This document shows, piece by piece, positions 28,122-37,300 of a stretch of 64,000 nucleotides of DNA. Below the pieces are notes generated by a model. That model saw nothing but the letters and a program-made list of their open reading frames with translations. It searched no databases and was not told the DNA's origin. The stretch's first letter is position 1. Every line of letters begins with the position of its first letter. The translations under genes were made by a program, and so were the position numbers. Source of the DNA: Christiangramia crocea (GTDB lineage: Bacteria > Bacteroidota > Bacteroidia > Flavobacteriales > Flavobacteriaceae); contig NZ_JAJSON010000007.1 of assembly GCF_022410465.1 (NCBI RefSeq), forward strand, positions 85,575 through 149,574, written 5' to 3'.

Positions 28122-28129
28122 CAAATATA
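28122..28129 (-). promoter_or_regulatory. TAnnTTTG promoter box upstream of asnB
   Basis: TATATTTG on the minus strand matches the flavobacterial -7 consensus and lies 24 bases before the asnB ATG, in a 66-base gap. No TTTG box is found 17-23 bases further upstream, so this may be weak or chance. Confidence 0.35.
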
Positions 28130-28163
28130 AAGAAACACTTACGGAGGTAACTGTAATTAAATT

Positions 28164-29129
28164 TTATTTAAGAATCATATCACCTAATTCAGCCATATTA
28201 AGAGACTGAAAGTTATATTCCTTACTCAAACTTTGAAAATGTGAAAGAATTTCGTTCAGATCTCTCATACTTCTTTCTGGATGATCCCCAAAATTATGTG
28301 GATGCCACCATAAATGGTAAATTTCATTCTTCTTTGCTGCTGTTTCCATTTCCCGTTTAATTCTGTTCAACTTTATTTTGCGCAGTAGATCGGTTTCTTC
28401 TGAAGGCCTTAAAAATCTACTAGCCATCTGTTCATTTGGCTCCGCATTTTTGCCTTTTAATTCATTTAACCTGTATGTTTTTTTCCCTAAAGGAATATAG
28501 GCATCACCGGTTCTCGCCAATCTTGTAACTATGCTATCTGACCTTACATCTTCCCAGTACCATGAATAAGGATTAGACCTTACATTAACAATTCCCAGGT
28601 CCCTACAAATCTCTAAGTAATCTTCAGAAATCTGATTTCTTGGAAAAACAAGGGATTTGAGTTGTATATTAAATTTACTGGCCAGACTCACAGCTGTAGA
28701 TATATCAGCTCTAAAATTTTCCTGGTCCTGTCCGGGTTCCATACAATAATAATGAGAATAGGTATGTGTACCTATTTCCTGTCCCGGAAATTCAGAAATA
28801 TGTCTTATCAATTCAGGAGCGAAGCATAATTCTTCAATTCCGTCTTTATAATGGTTCATGCCAAAATTATAAGCTGAAAGAGCTTTATTATGATAAGCCG
28901 GTATTGATTCAGGTATATTGCTTTTCCATTCATCCCAGTTTTCATTAAATAGCATTCCTACGGTCGCCCATGTGGAATGTATTTCTTTTTCTTGAAAGGA
29001 TTTTAGAATTTCAGGAATAACCTGCCTTGTATTTCTGAAATATGTTTTTTTTTTGGAAAAGTCCATAACGTCAAATACCCCCCATAGAAGTTCAAAATCC
29101 AGTGAAATTACAAAATAACCGTTCTGCAT
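28164..29129 (-). CDS. polysaccharide deacetylase-family (NodB-fold) protein
   Basis: 321 residues with a NodB-like fold. The first motif is SLDFELLWG at residues 9-17 (D-x-E in place of the usual D-D), followed by STWATVGML near 53 and the metal-binding GTHTYSHYYC near 122. A late HLWWHPHNFG near 280 supplies a further His pair. There is no signal peptide, so it should act in the cytoplasm, perhaps on a lipid-linked or nucleotide-linked N-acetyl sugar. It lies between asnB and the second polymerase candidate (1-base gap to the latter). The precise substrate is unknown. Confidence 0.85.
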   Translation of the reverse strand: MQNGYFVISLDFELLWGVFDVMDFSKKKTYFRNTRQVIPEILKSFQEKEIHSTWATVGMLFNENWDEWKSNIPESIPAYHNKALSAYNFGMNHYKDGIEELCFAPELIRHISEFPGQEIGTHTYSHYYCMEPGQDQENFRADISTAVSLASKFNIQLKSLVFPRNQISEDYLEICRDLGIVNVRSNPYSWYWEDVRSDSIVTRLARTGDAYIPLGKKTYRLNELKGKNAEPNEQMASRFLRPSEETDLLRKIKLNRIKREMETAAKKNEIYHLWWHPHNFGDHPERSMRDLNEILSHFQSLSKEYNFQSLNMAELGDMILK

Positions 29130-29130
29130 A

Positions 29131-30348
29131 TTATTCCGTTATGAGTTCTGGGTGCTCCCGTTTTTCTTTTAGTTTCTTTTTTAACCTTCTGAGCCTTATT
29201 AATTTATCATACTTCTTTTGAGCCAGGTAGTAATAAATCACAAAAAAGAGGAAATACATCACCATCGATTTTTGTCGCATAATGATTCCAAGGTTAGACA
29301 TTACAAACGTCATGGCAAATGAGGCCATTAAAAAGATCACAAAACTCATCTTCACCAAAGCCGGAGATTTCTTTAAAAATTTTATAAACCTCAATGACAA
29401 GATTTTAATAAACAACAAAAGATAAATTAGATTTTCTACAGATGTTATTATTCCTAAAAGGTTTGGTGCATCGATAAATAGAGGCCTAAACCAGAAAGTA
29501 AAAAGTTTAAAAGGCAAAGGATATGACGACATATCCACCCCTGAACCGGCTGAACTTAGATCTTCAGCATTCTTTGATGATACAGCTTGAAAATCTTCGA
29601 TTAAATTGTCGGAATTCTGAAGTCCCATCACCCCCAGGATCTTATCCTGGACTAAAATCAAAACACCTGTTAAACCTATAAAAACTAAAGCCTTTTGCCA
29701 GAATGGAATCTTTTCCTTTCCACTCATATTACCTAATACAGCTCCCACTGCAACGAACATGAAAACATGAGGTCTAATGTGAAAAATTATTAAAGAGCTT
29801 AGAACGAGGAGGAACAATCGTTTTTTAGGCTGTATAATAGCATAGGTAAACATCATTAAACCAAGAAAGATAGGAGCCCCCTTGCCAAGCGACGCAGTCC
29901 AAAAATGCATATTGGGAAAGAACAGAATAAGTGTAAATAAATCTATATTTTTAAAAACCTTTATATCTAAAGGAATTTTTTCCTTAAAAAAAAGATAGGC
30001 GTAAAAAAAACCAAGGTATCCCAACCAGGCAAAACTGAACATTAACATGTCATAGGAAAAACCTAGTTGAAAAAATGGATATGCCAGAAAATTTATAAAT
30101 GTAGTATCAGTTCCGAACAGGCTGAACCAGCCTCCTCCATCATGCCTTACTAAATCTTCATAATAACCGTGTGAATCGGACGGATTATTATAAGCATACC
30201 AGGTATAAACTCCGTAAAAAAAGCAATGGTAAATATACAGGAGATTTAATTTCTTTTTATCAAGAAAAGAATGGGATTTCTCATAAACACCAAAAAAGAC
30301 CTGGTTCAGGATAAAATATAAAATGAATAAAAAAAAGACTCCTATCAT
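29131..30348 (-). CDS. polytopic membrane protein, Wzy polymerase candidate 2
   Basis: 405-residue protein with about ten to eleven membrane segments and a basic C-terminal tail (RLRRLKKKLKEKREH). It is a paralogue of the product of 24455-25678, sharing motifs along the full length, including NPSDS, GTDTTFINF, FFPNMHFWTASLGKGAPIF and FTFWFRPLFIDAP. It starts with a convincing first helix (MIGVFFLFILYFILNQVFF). As with the paralogue, the Wzy role is inferred from context. Two such genes in one locus may make two linkages, or one may be a diverging duplicate. Confidence 0.6.
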   Translation of the reverse strand: MIGVFFLFILYFILNQVFFGVYEKSHSFLDKKKLNLLYIYHCFFYGVYTWYAYNNPSDSHGYYEDLVRHDGGGWFSLFGTDTTFINFLAYPFFQLGFSYDMLMFSFAWLGYLGFFYAYLFFKEKIPLDIKVFKNIDLFTLILFFPNMHFWTASLGKGAPIFLGLMMFTYAIIQPKKRLFLLVLSSLIIFHIRPHVFMFVAVGAVLGNMSGKEKIPFWQKALVFIGLTGVLILVQDKILGVMGLQNSDNLIEDFQAVSSKNAEDLSSAGSGVDMSSYPLPFKLFTFWFRPLFIDAPNLLGIITSVENLIYLLLFIKILSLRFIKFLKKSPALVKMSFVIFLMASFAMTFVMSNLGIIMRQKSMVMYFLFFVIYYYLAQKKYDKLIRLRRLKKKLKEKREHPELITE

Positions 30349-30350
30349 CT

Positions 30351-31298
30351 TTAAAACAATTCTAAATCTCCTATACTATTATTCCAGTTCTCAATTTCTA
30401 ATAACCTGGAATATTCGCTTTCCTTGAGGTTCAATTCGCGTACTGTAAGTATCGGGCCGTAGCCTCCTTTTAACATCAAGCCTTTTAATGGAAGTATGTC
30501 TGGGGCAAAACTTATCATGTGAGCCCCCAATTTTCGAGCCAGTTTCTTTATGGCTTTATTCAGGCCAGAGGATACTACCTTATCTTTTCTGTAAATACAT
30601 TCAGATACACGGAACTCTCTAATTTTCCTTCTTTTTTTGATATATGAAGCTATATAAAAATCTTCTGTTGCCAGGACTTCATATTTTTGCAAAGGGTTTC
30701 GTTCATATCTCCAGCACAAGAACTCCCGGCTTTTAGGGGTAAATAACCTGCTTTCCCCCTCCATTTTATCATTCCAATTACTACAAAGTTTGTTAATACT
30801 TTCTTCAGAGTGAATATTTATTTCATAATTTCCAGAATGATTGCCTTTCGAAAGAAAAGAAGAAAAAGAGGGTTTTAAAGCAACATTTACATTACCAGCA
30901 ATTTGCCATCCGATTTTAAGATAACCTGGTCTACTTTGATCATTAGGCGTATTAAAAATAAAATTATATCCTTGATCTTTCGCCACCTCCACGGCCTTTA
31001 ATGTCAACTTCTTAAAAATACCACGCCCCTGGTATTCGGGATGAGTAGCAGTATCAACAGCCCTTAATGCACGGTAAACGAGCTTCTCTTTCTTCCATTC
31101 CCACCTCATAAAAGCCCTTACTCCAACAATTTTTTTATCCTCTTCTGCTACCAGCACAAGAGAAGTTCCAAATGGGTTCACGTCATGCTTAAAGTTCCAG
31201 ATCTCCTCAGAAAGTGGCAGATCATTTTCTCCAAGACTGGCTTTAAGTACCTTAACTATCTCGGGAATATCTTTTGAACTGGCTTCTCTTATTATCAT
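30351..31298 (-). CDS. GNAT-family acyltransferase
   Basis: 315-residue protein with an N-terminal GNAT domain. The acyl-CoA binding loop HPEYQGRGIFKKL is near residue 93 and NTPNDQSRPGYLKIGW near 125 closes the fold. The second half (about 160-315) has a FemAB/GNAT-like character (FLCWRYERNP, then a second core around 230-290), so it may be a double-GNAT protein. Enzymes like this often acylate amino sugars in capsule loci. It overlaps the adjacent GT4 gene by 4 bases and is 2 bases from the polymerase candidate. Confidence 0.8.
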   Translation of the reverse strand: MIIREASSKDIPEIVKVLKASLGENDLPLSEEIWNFKHDVNPFGTSLVLVAEEDKKIVGVRAFMRWEWKKEKLVYRALRAVDTATHPEYQGRGIFKKLTLKAVEVAKDQGYNFIFNTPNDQSRPGYLKIGWQIAGNVNVALKPSFSSFLSKGNHSGNYEINIHSEESINKLCSNWNDKMEGESRLFTPKSREFLCWRYERNPLQKYEVLATEDFYIASYIKKRRKIREFRVSECIYRKDKVVSSGLNKAIKKLARKLGAHMISFAPDILPLKGLMLKGGYGPILTVRELNLKESEYSRLLEIENWNNSIGDLELF

Positions 31299-32407
31299 TT
31301 TTCAAGAACACTAATATAAGTCGATTCTAATTCGTTAACCATATTTCTCATACTAAAGCTATCCATAACCCTAGTTCTGGCAGCTTTCTGAAGTTTTTTT
31401 AAAAATGCCTGATCATTAATTACCTTAAGACATTGCTCAGCTAACCTTTGATGGTCATTTACTTCGCAAAGCATTCCCGATTCACCATCTAAAACCACTT
31501 CCTTTACTCCACCGGCAGCAGTAGAGACTATCGCACACTCCATACTCATTGCTTCTAGTAAAGCCACAGGCAAGCCCTCAAAGGATGAACTCATCATGAA
31601 AATATCCATAGCCGAAAAGTAAGAAACCGTATCAGTTTGCAATCCCGGGAAAACAAGTCTGGATTCCAGACCATGATCTTTGGAGAGAGCTTTTATTTTC
31701 AATTCTTCGGGACCTGCCCCCACCAAAATACCATATACATCAGGGTTTTGATCTACAATTATTTTAAAAGCTTTTAACCAGGCCGGAAGATTCTTTTGCT
31801 CACGGAAAACCGCAATATTTCCTATTACCACTGCCTCGGCAGGAATATTATATTGCTTTCTCATTTCGGTACCTTTTTTAGGGTTCCGTTTAAATTTATC
31901 GGTATTTACCCCATTTAATAGAGTTTTAACAGGAATATGAGGATTTATATTCTCATTTATAGATCTCGAAGCGTCTGCCGAAACCCCTAAAGCTGCGCTT
32001 TGCCAGTTAAAGCTTAATTTATTTAACAACTTAGTCACTTTATGATATCTTTCCTGTATATTATGTTCTGTATAAACCACAGGAATTCCCGTCTTCTTAA
32101 ATATAAGCCTGGCCAAAAAACCAGACCATGGTAAATGAGCATGAATTAATTGGATATTGTTCTTCTGACAGTAATCTATCAACGCCGGATACTTGAAAAT
32201 CAGCTCAATATTATTTTTTGCAGGAATACAGGTAACTTTTCCTCCCTTTCCTTCGATTTCCTTCACCATCTGGTTTTTCCACGGAAGAAAGTAAATATAA
32301 TGAAATTCAAACTTTTCAGAATGAAGACCTAGAGTTTCAGGCAATAACATTTCGGCCCCTCCTCTACCCAATGATTTTATAATATGTAGGACTTTAATTT
32401 GTGGCAT
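31295..32407 (-). CDS. GT4 glycosyltransferase
   Basis: 370-residue GT-B enzyme. The N-terminal acceptor-domain loop IIKSLGRGGAEMLL is at about 9-22, IHAHLPWSG near 90, and the donor-binding SSSFEGLPVALLEAMSM with its E-x7-E spacing is near 280. No membrane segment, so it should work on the cytoplasmic face on the lipid-linked repeat unit. It overlaps the neighbouring GNAT gene by 4 bases. Sugar specificity cannot be read from the sequence. Confidence 0.92.
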   Translation of the reverse strand: MPQIKVLHIIKSLGRGGAEMLLPETLGLHSEKFEFHYIYFLPWKNQMVKEIEGKGGKVTCIPAKNNIELIFKYPALIDYCQKNNIQLIHAHLPWSGFLARLIFKKTGIPVVYTEHNIQERYHKVTKLLNKLSFNWQSAALGVSADASRSINENINPHIPVKTLLNGVNTDKFKRNPKKGTEMRKQYNIPAEAVVIGNIAVFREQKNLPAWLKAFKIIVDQNPDVYGILVGAGPEELKIKALSKDHGLESRLVFPGLQTDTVSYFSAMDIFMMSSSFEGLPVALLEAMSMECAIVSTAAGGVKEVVLDGESGMLCEVNDHQRLAEQCLKVINDQAFLKKLQKAARTRVMDSFSMRNMVNELESTYISVLEK

Positions 32408-32440
32408 AAAATTTTTTTCTGAAATAAAATGGAGTTTAGA

Positions 32441-33553
32441 TTAATTATTTTTATTTACTAATTGTATATACAGGGTTTCAAACTTCTGAGCATTTTTCAA
32501 TGGATTGAAATCCCTCTCCACTAATCTAAAAGCATTCTCTCCCATACGATTTTTTAATTTTTCATCGGATAGTAAAGAAATCACTCGCATTTTAAATTCA
32601 TTTTTATTAAAATCGTCAATTATAAAACCTGTTTCATTATCAATTATAACTTCAGAAACCCCTCCAACGTTAGTAGCCACACTAGGTACTTTTTGACTGG
32701 CAGCTTCCAATATCACTCCCGGAACCCCTTCAATTTTGCTGGCTAAAACCAAGCAATGAGCTTGAGTTAATAATTCAGATATATCCTTTCGAAATCCCAA
32801 TAGTTTAATGGTGTCCTCCAGATTTCTTTTTTTTATTTTTTCTTTTATATCCTGATATGTCTCACCTTCTCCAACACATACCAATTTTATATGTGAAAAG
32901 CTCTTTTTAATATCAGAGAAGATATCCAGAAGAAAATTATGATTTTTCTCTGGACTGAAATTCCCAATATGCATAACAATTTTTTCGTTTGAGAAAAAGC
33001 CTAATTCACTTTTTAAATAAGACAGATCTTCTGGGCTTAATGATTTAACAGGTATTCCTCTTCTAATAACCGAGGTTTGTTCCTGCGGGTAGTCAAGCGT
33101 TTCTATCAGGTCTTGGATAGATTCAGAACCTACTGAGGTTACATGGTCAACTTTTTTAAAAAGGGTTTTATAAAAATTAAGTTTTAAAGAGCTGTCAATC
33201 CATTTACTAATTGTACTAATATTTCGGTAGGTTATATGAGTTTTTCTCGTAAAGAAAGAGGCGGCTACCGTAAATTTCAAGGTATCGGATCCGTTACATT
33301 GAATAACATCCGGTTTTTCACTATTTATAAGCTTAACTAAGTTCTTTATAAGTTGTAAAGAAGATAAGAGCGACTTATCGTTACTAAGATCTATATTTTT
33401 GCCTTTTTCTACTCTTAACACCTCTGAATCATTAAGATAGAGTCCAGCAAAAATGATCTCATGGCCTAATTTAATTAATTCATCACTCAAATTTGCAGCA
33501 AAAACCTCTGCTCCTCTATACTGCCTCTTTGTAACCAGCTGTAATATCTTCAC
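32441..33553 (-). CDS. GT4 glycosyltransferase
   Basis: 370-residue GT-B enzyme with N-terminal KRQYRGAEVFAANLSDEL at about 9-26, a HIGNFSPEKNHNFLLDIF donor-domain start near 195, and KIEGVPGVILEAASQ with E-x7-E near 275. It is closer to the GT4 enzymes with a QYRGAE loop than to its neighbour. It is 16 bases downstream of the formyltransferase-like fusion gene. Acceptor and donor are unknown. Confidence 0.91.
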   Translation of the reverse strand: MKILQLVTKRQYRGAEVFAANLSDELIKLGHEIIFAGLYLNDSEVLRVEKGKNIDLSNDKSLLSSLQLIKNLVKLINSEKPDVIQCNGSDTLKFTVAASFFTRKTHITYRNISTISKWIDSSLKLNFYKTLFKKVDHVTSVGSESIQDLIETLDYPQEQTSVIRRGIPVKSLSPEDLSYLKSELGFFSNEKIVMHIGNFSPEKNHNFLLDIFSDIKKSFSHIKLVCVGEGETYQDIKEKIKKRNLEDTIKLLGFRKDISELLTQAHCLVLASKIEGVPGVILEAASQKVPSVATNVGGVSEVIIDNETGFIIDDFNKNEFKMRVISLLSDEKLKNRMGENAFRLVERDFNPLKNAQKFETLYIQLVNKNN

Positions 33554-33569
33554 CTCTTATAAATTTTAT

Positions 33570-35246
33570 TTACCAAAACCTGGCTCGCCTGTATATTCCG
33601 TCTATAAAAGTCAATTTATTTTCAAAATTAAAGGTATGTACACCTTTGAGGTTATTATCCCAGTCTGGTAATACCATATCAATAATTGTTTCTTTATAAT
33701 TCTCTTCAGTTAAAATCTCAATTTTATTAAAGTTAAGCCCATATCCGTAATGTTTAGAACAATTTTGAGAAGGCCTGTAGAGGTTCTCATTAAATTCAAA
33801 AATTTTCCCAGCAGGCCTGGCTCGTTTCACATCAGATATTATAGGATTGGCAGGATGACTTTTCCAGTTCTTTGAACAGAGGTTAGTAGAAGAAAATAGG
33901 AACAACTCATCATGAGATGACGCTCCGGCATTTTGCCGAATATTGGTAAAAAGCCAGTATAAATTATCTTTATAGATAATTGTTGAATCTACAGCATGAA
34001 CATTTTCCATTAAGGTATCAGCAAATTCCCATTGGTATGGAAAATCTATACATTTATATAGATCTATGCGTTTGGTAGCATTGCATTCAGGAATCATATA
34101 AATTTCATCTTCCACTTCAAAAATATTAGGATAAGAAAGATGATGTTCGTTTTTCAATACGACTTTGGGCTGAGAATAGTTTCCTTTTGAATCCATTTCG
34201 AGTACCGAAATATGACCATTATTCTCAGAAAAGAACAACTCTTCTATAAAAATATAATAGTTACCATTTTTCTGAACTACAAAGGGATCTGCCCATATAC
34301 GATCTTTAGGTGGAATAATTTTTTTAAACTGATAAAATGCTGTGGAAGGTTCAGGCTTAGTTGAAAATCTATATAGTAAGATCCATTGATCAAACCAGAA
34401 AATATCTTTTGATCTTATTCGCGTTTCCCGAATAATTTTTCTAAAAATCAATTTTAGCATTTTAAAATTACCCGGATCTTTATATAAGGGCTTATCGTAA
34501 AATTGAAGTTCCGCATTTTCATATGATGCTTTTTTAAAAAACTCTGATCCACCTACCAACCATAGTTCTTTCAATTTTGCAGGCAAAAAAGAAAGTGCCT
34601 TCCAGTAATAGTTATTGGTATTTCGGTTAACACTAACCCTATCTGTGAGAGAATAAGATTTAAATAAATTTAAGCCTCCATCCAAATCTTCAGTAAGAAT
34701 TTGAAGCACTACACCGGTCTCCGGTTCATTATTCATTACTTCCCAAAAACCAGGGGGTCCTCCTCTATTAACCTTATTATCTCCATGATGAAATGACCAG
34801 ATACCATAATTTGCAGCAGTTAATATATCACCTCTAAGAATTCTGAATCCTAGCCTGACCAAAACATCTACCTTATACTTTTTAATTTTTTCGACATCCT
34901 CCTTTATAATATAGTCACTGTATTTTGTTTGTCTTGGGGTTGTCGCGATTACTGGCACATCTCCAATACTGTCCTGTATATTCTTTCTTTGAAAAGCATC
35001 GGGTGAAACTTTAAATATCTTTCTGTCTAATTTTCTATAAAGTTTATAAAGTATCTTATTAGAATCTTCAAATAAGGCTTTCAGTTTATTTGAAGGAGTC
35101 CCGGTTTTTGCTTCATTTTTAATCAAGACCACAATCTCTACATAATCACTATTTTTAAGCTGCCTTATCATTTCGTAGGTCCATGCAGGGACAAGAAAGC
35201 TATTTAAAAGTAAACCTACTTTTATTTTATTACCGCTTTGTCTCAT
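33570..35246 (-). CDS. formyltransferase-like / five-bladed beta-propeller fusion protein
   Basis: 558 residues in two parts. Residues about 8-255 resemble the formyltransferase fold (as in Fmt, ArnA, PurN): the core GIWSFHHGDNKVNRGGPPG near 165 and TGVVLQILTEDLDGG near 193 align with the family's NxH and D elements, but Ser stands in place of the catalytic Asn, while His and Asp are kept. Residues about 305-550 look like a GH43/GINT1-type propeller (RIWADPFVVQKNGNYYIFIE, then SYPNIFEVEDEIYMIPE). There is no signal peptide or membrane helix. Genes of this mixed type occur in polysaccharide loci, but I know of no assigned reaction. It may be a sugar formyltransferase variant or a glycosyltransferase-like enzyme. 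Confidence 0.7.
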   Translation of the reverse strand: MRQSGNKIKVGLLLNSFLVPAWTYEMIRQLKNSDYVEIVVLIKNEAKTGTPSNKLKALFEDSNKILYKLYRKLDRKIFKVSPDAFQRKNIQDSIGDVPVIATTPRQTKYSDYIIKEDVEKIKKYKVDVLVRLGFRILRGDILTAANYGIWSFHHGDNKVNRGGPPGFWEVMNNEPETGVVLQILTEDLDGGLNLFKSYSLTDRVSVNRNTNNYYWKALSFLPAKLKELWLVGGSEFFKKASYENAELQFYDKPLYKDPGNFKMLKLIFRKIIRETRIRSKDIFWFDQWILLYRFSTKPEPSTAFYQFKKIIPPKDRIWADPFVVQKNGNYYIFIEELFFSENNGHISVLEMDSKGNYSQPKVVLKNEHHLSYPNIFEVEDEIYMIPECNATKRIDLYKCIDFPYQWEFADTLMENVHAVDSTIIYKDNLYWLFTNIRQNAGASSHDELFLFSSTNLCSKNWKSHPANPIISDVKRARPAGKIFEFNENLYRPSQNCSKHYGYGLNFNKIEILTEENYKETIIDMVLPDWDNNLKGVHTFNFENKLTFIDGIYRRARFW

Positions 35247-35247
35247 T

Positions 35248-36414
35248 TTACTTATCCTTCATTTGATCTATATTAGTTTTTATAGCAGTCCTATAAAAAT
35301 CCTCATATACCTGAGAGATCAATTCTATATTAAATTTTTCAGATGCAATTTTAAAGGCTTTTTCTGACCTTTCTTCTAATCTTGGAAGATTGGATATGGC
35401 AAAAGAAATCTTTTCAAGCATATCCTTCCTGTTGCCAACTTCGAAAATAACAGCAGATGTTTCATCGATGCATTCTAAGTTTACCGGAATATTAGAAGTA
35501 CATATAACAGTATTTGAGATCATAGCCTCTATTAAAGCTCCCGGGAGTCCCTCAAGATAGGTTGGAAAAATGAACACATCTGAAAGAGAGAGAAGTTCAG
35601 GTACATCTGACCTATTCCCCAACAGGAAAACTTTATCTTTTAGACCTTTTTCCTGTATCATTTCTTCCAATTCCCTTCTTCTATTTCCTTCTCCCGCTAC
35701 TAATAGTACAATATTAGGAAAGGAATTAAGAAGATGTGGCATGATTTCTATGATATCGGCCTGACCTTTTGTTTTTATCAATCTACCTACATTGATCAAT
35801 ATTGTTTTGCCCTGTAAATTGTATTCATCAATAATAGCATTTGATATTTCAGAATCAAAAAACCGGCTTAATTTCTTTACATCCCTGCCTCTATAGATTA
35901 CCTTCACCTTTTTGGGGGGTATATTTAGTGCTTTGCACATACTGAATTTTATAGTTTCAGAATTAGAGATGAAATAATCAACTTTAGAAACGGTATTACG
36001 GTCCCATAACTGAATTAGCCTTCCTTTAAATTTCCTAAGGAAATTATATTCTTCGAATTTTTCTTGAGAATACGAATCACTTACAAAACTATTAACCAAG
36101 GGAATGTGCGGATAGTACTTTTTTAACCTTCTCGTGACAATTTCAGAGCGAAAAAGTGTAGCATGTATTATGTCCGGTTGCTCAAGATCATATATTTTTT
36201 TTAATCTTTCCTGAGCCAATTTTAAATTCCAGGAGCCAGGGAGGTTTAAAGAATGTACCTTGATTTTATTTTTAAGAAAATCATTTTTTAAAGCATTCTC
36301 GGAATAAATATGGACGAACACAGGAACTATCTCCTTAAAGTTTTTTGAAATTTCCAAGAGGCTTTTTTCTGCTCCCGCATTATATAGGGTATCGATTACA
36401 AATAATACTTTCAC
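35248..36414 (-). CDS. GT4 glycosyltransferase
   Basis: 388-residue GT-B enzyme. N-terminal VIDTLYNAGAEKSLLEI at about 5-21, IINVGRLIKTKGQADI-type donor-domain opening near 205, and FPTYLEGLPGALIEAMISN with E-x7-E near 285. It ends 1 base before the fusion gene, so the two are probably translationally linked and may act one after the other. Donor and acceptor are unknown. Confidence 0.92.
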   Translation of the reverse strand: MKVLFVIDTLYNAGAEKSLLEISKNFKEIVPVFVHIYSENALKNDFLKNKIKVHSLNLPGSWNLKLAQERLKKIYDLEQPDIIHATLFRSEIVTRRLKKYYPHIPLVNSFVSDSYSQEKFEEYNFLRKFKGRLIQLWDRNTVSKVDYFISNSETIKFSMCKALNIPPKKVKVIYRGRDVKKLSRFFDSEISNAIIDEYNLQGKTILINVGRLIKTKGQADIIEIMPHLLNSFPNIVLLVAGEGNRRRELEEMIQEKGLKDKVFLLGNRSDVPELLSLSDVFIFPTYLEGLPGALIEAMISNTVICTSNIPVNLECIDETSAVIFEVGNRKDMLEKISFAISNLPRLEERSEKAFKIASEKFNIELISQVYEDFYRTAIKTNIDQMKDK

Positions 36415-36427
36415 ACCTTGTTAAGCT

Positions 36428-37300
36428 TTAAGATTTTCTTTCCCATTTATAACTGCGAATTGGTGGAATATAGCTAATAAGAAGGCTCAAAAATGAGTCA
36501 AAACCCGGTTTTTTCAAAAATAGTTTTTTAAGTATGACCCTCCCCCTTTTAATTTTATTAATTCTTATAGAGTTTATTGCTGCTTGCTTAAGAAAAGCGT
36601 ATTTGTTAAAATGTAACACTCCGTTATAATAATATTTTTTATATAAATATAACCCCGCATGTGCCCTGTCCCTATCTCTTAAATAAGTTTTCTCGGGGAA
36701 CTCTTCAAGATTATACTTTAAATTACATTTGTTTATAGATAATATTTTTAATTTATTAACCTTACTATATTCAAGAGCTCTGGCCATAAGCTCCCAATTT
36801 TCACTGTGCTTCAAATTAATATCATAACCCTTTATTCCTTTAATTACTTTCTGGTGTAGCAAAAAAGAGCCGGGAATATTTTGGTATTTATAGTTACTTA
36901 TATTTTTATTTATTCTGGGTAGTCTATCCTTGCCCTTTATAAGTTTTATACCACAACTGACTATTCCTACTTCAGTAGTATCCTTAATAATTTTGTAAAA
37001 ATCTTCTAACCACCTCGAAGTAACTTCATCATCACTATCTAAAAATAAGACATACTCCCCTTGGGCGCAATCAATACCCCTGTTTCTGGCCATAGAAACC
37101 CCGGAATTCTTCTGGTAAACGTACCGGATTCGCGGATCATTTTGAAACTCCGTAACAACTTCAGAAGTATGGTCAGTAGAACCATCATCCACAATAATCA
37201 ACTCCCAGTTCTCAAAACTCTGCTTTAGCAAACTATTGACAGCGCGGGAAATTTTGTCTCCGTGATTGTACGTAGGAATTATAATCGAAAAAGTAATCAT
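36428..37300 (-). CDS. GT2 glycosyltransferase
   Basis: 290-residue GT-A enzyme. The nucleotide-binding start SIIIPTYNHGDKISRAVNSL is at residues 5-24, IIVDDGSTDHTSEV near 35-48 and the metal-binding LDSDDEV near 90. No membrane helix. It overlaps the next GT2 gene by 4 bases. Such enzymes add one sugar by inversion on the cytoplasmic face. Specificity is not readable. Confidence 0.92.
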   Translation of the reverse strand: MITFSIIIPTYNHGDKISRAVNSLLKQSFENWELIIVDDGSTDHTSEVVTEFQNDPRIRYVYQKNSGVSMARNRGIDCAQGEYVLFLDSDDEVTSRWLEDFYKIIKDTTEVGIVSCGIKLIKGKDRLPRINKNISNYKYQNIPGSFLLHQKVIKGIKGYDINLKHSENWELMARALEYSKVNKLKILSINKCNLKYNLEEFPEKTYLRDRDRAHAGLYLYKKYYYNGVLHFNKYAFLKQAAINSIRINKIKRGRVILKKLFLKKPGFDSFLSLLISYIPPIRSYKWERKS

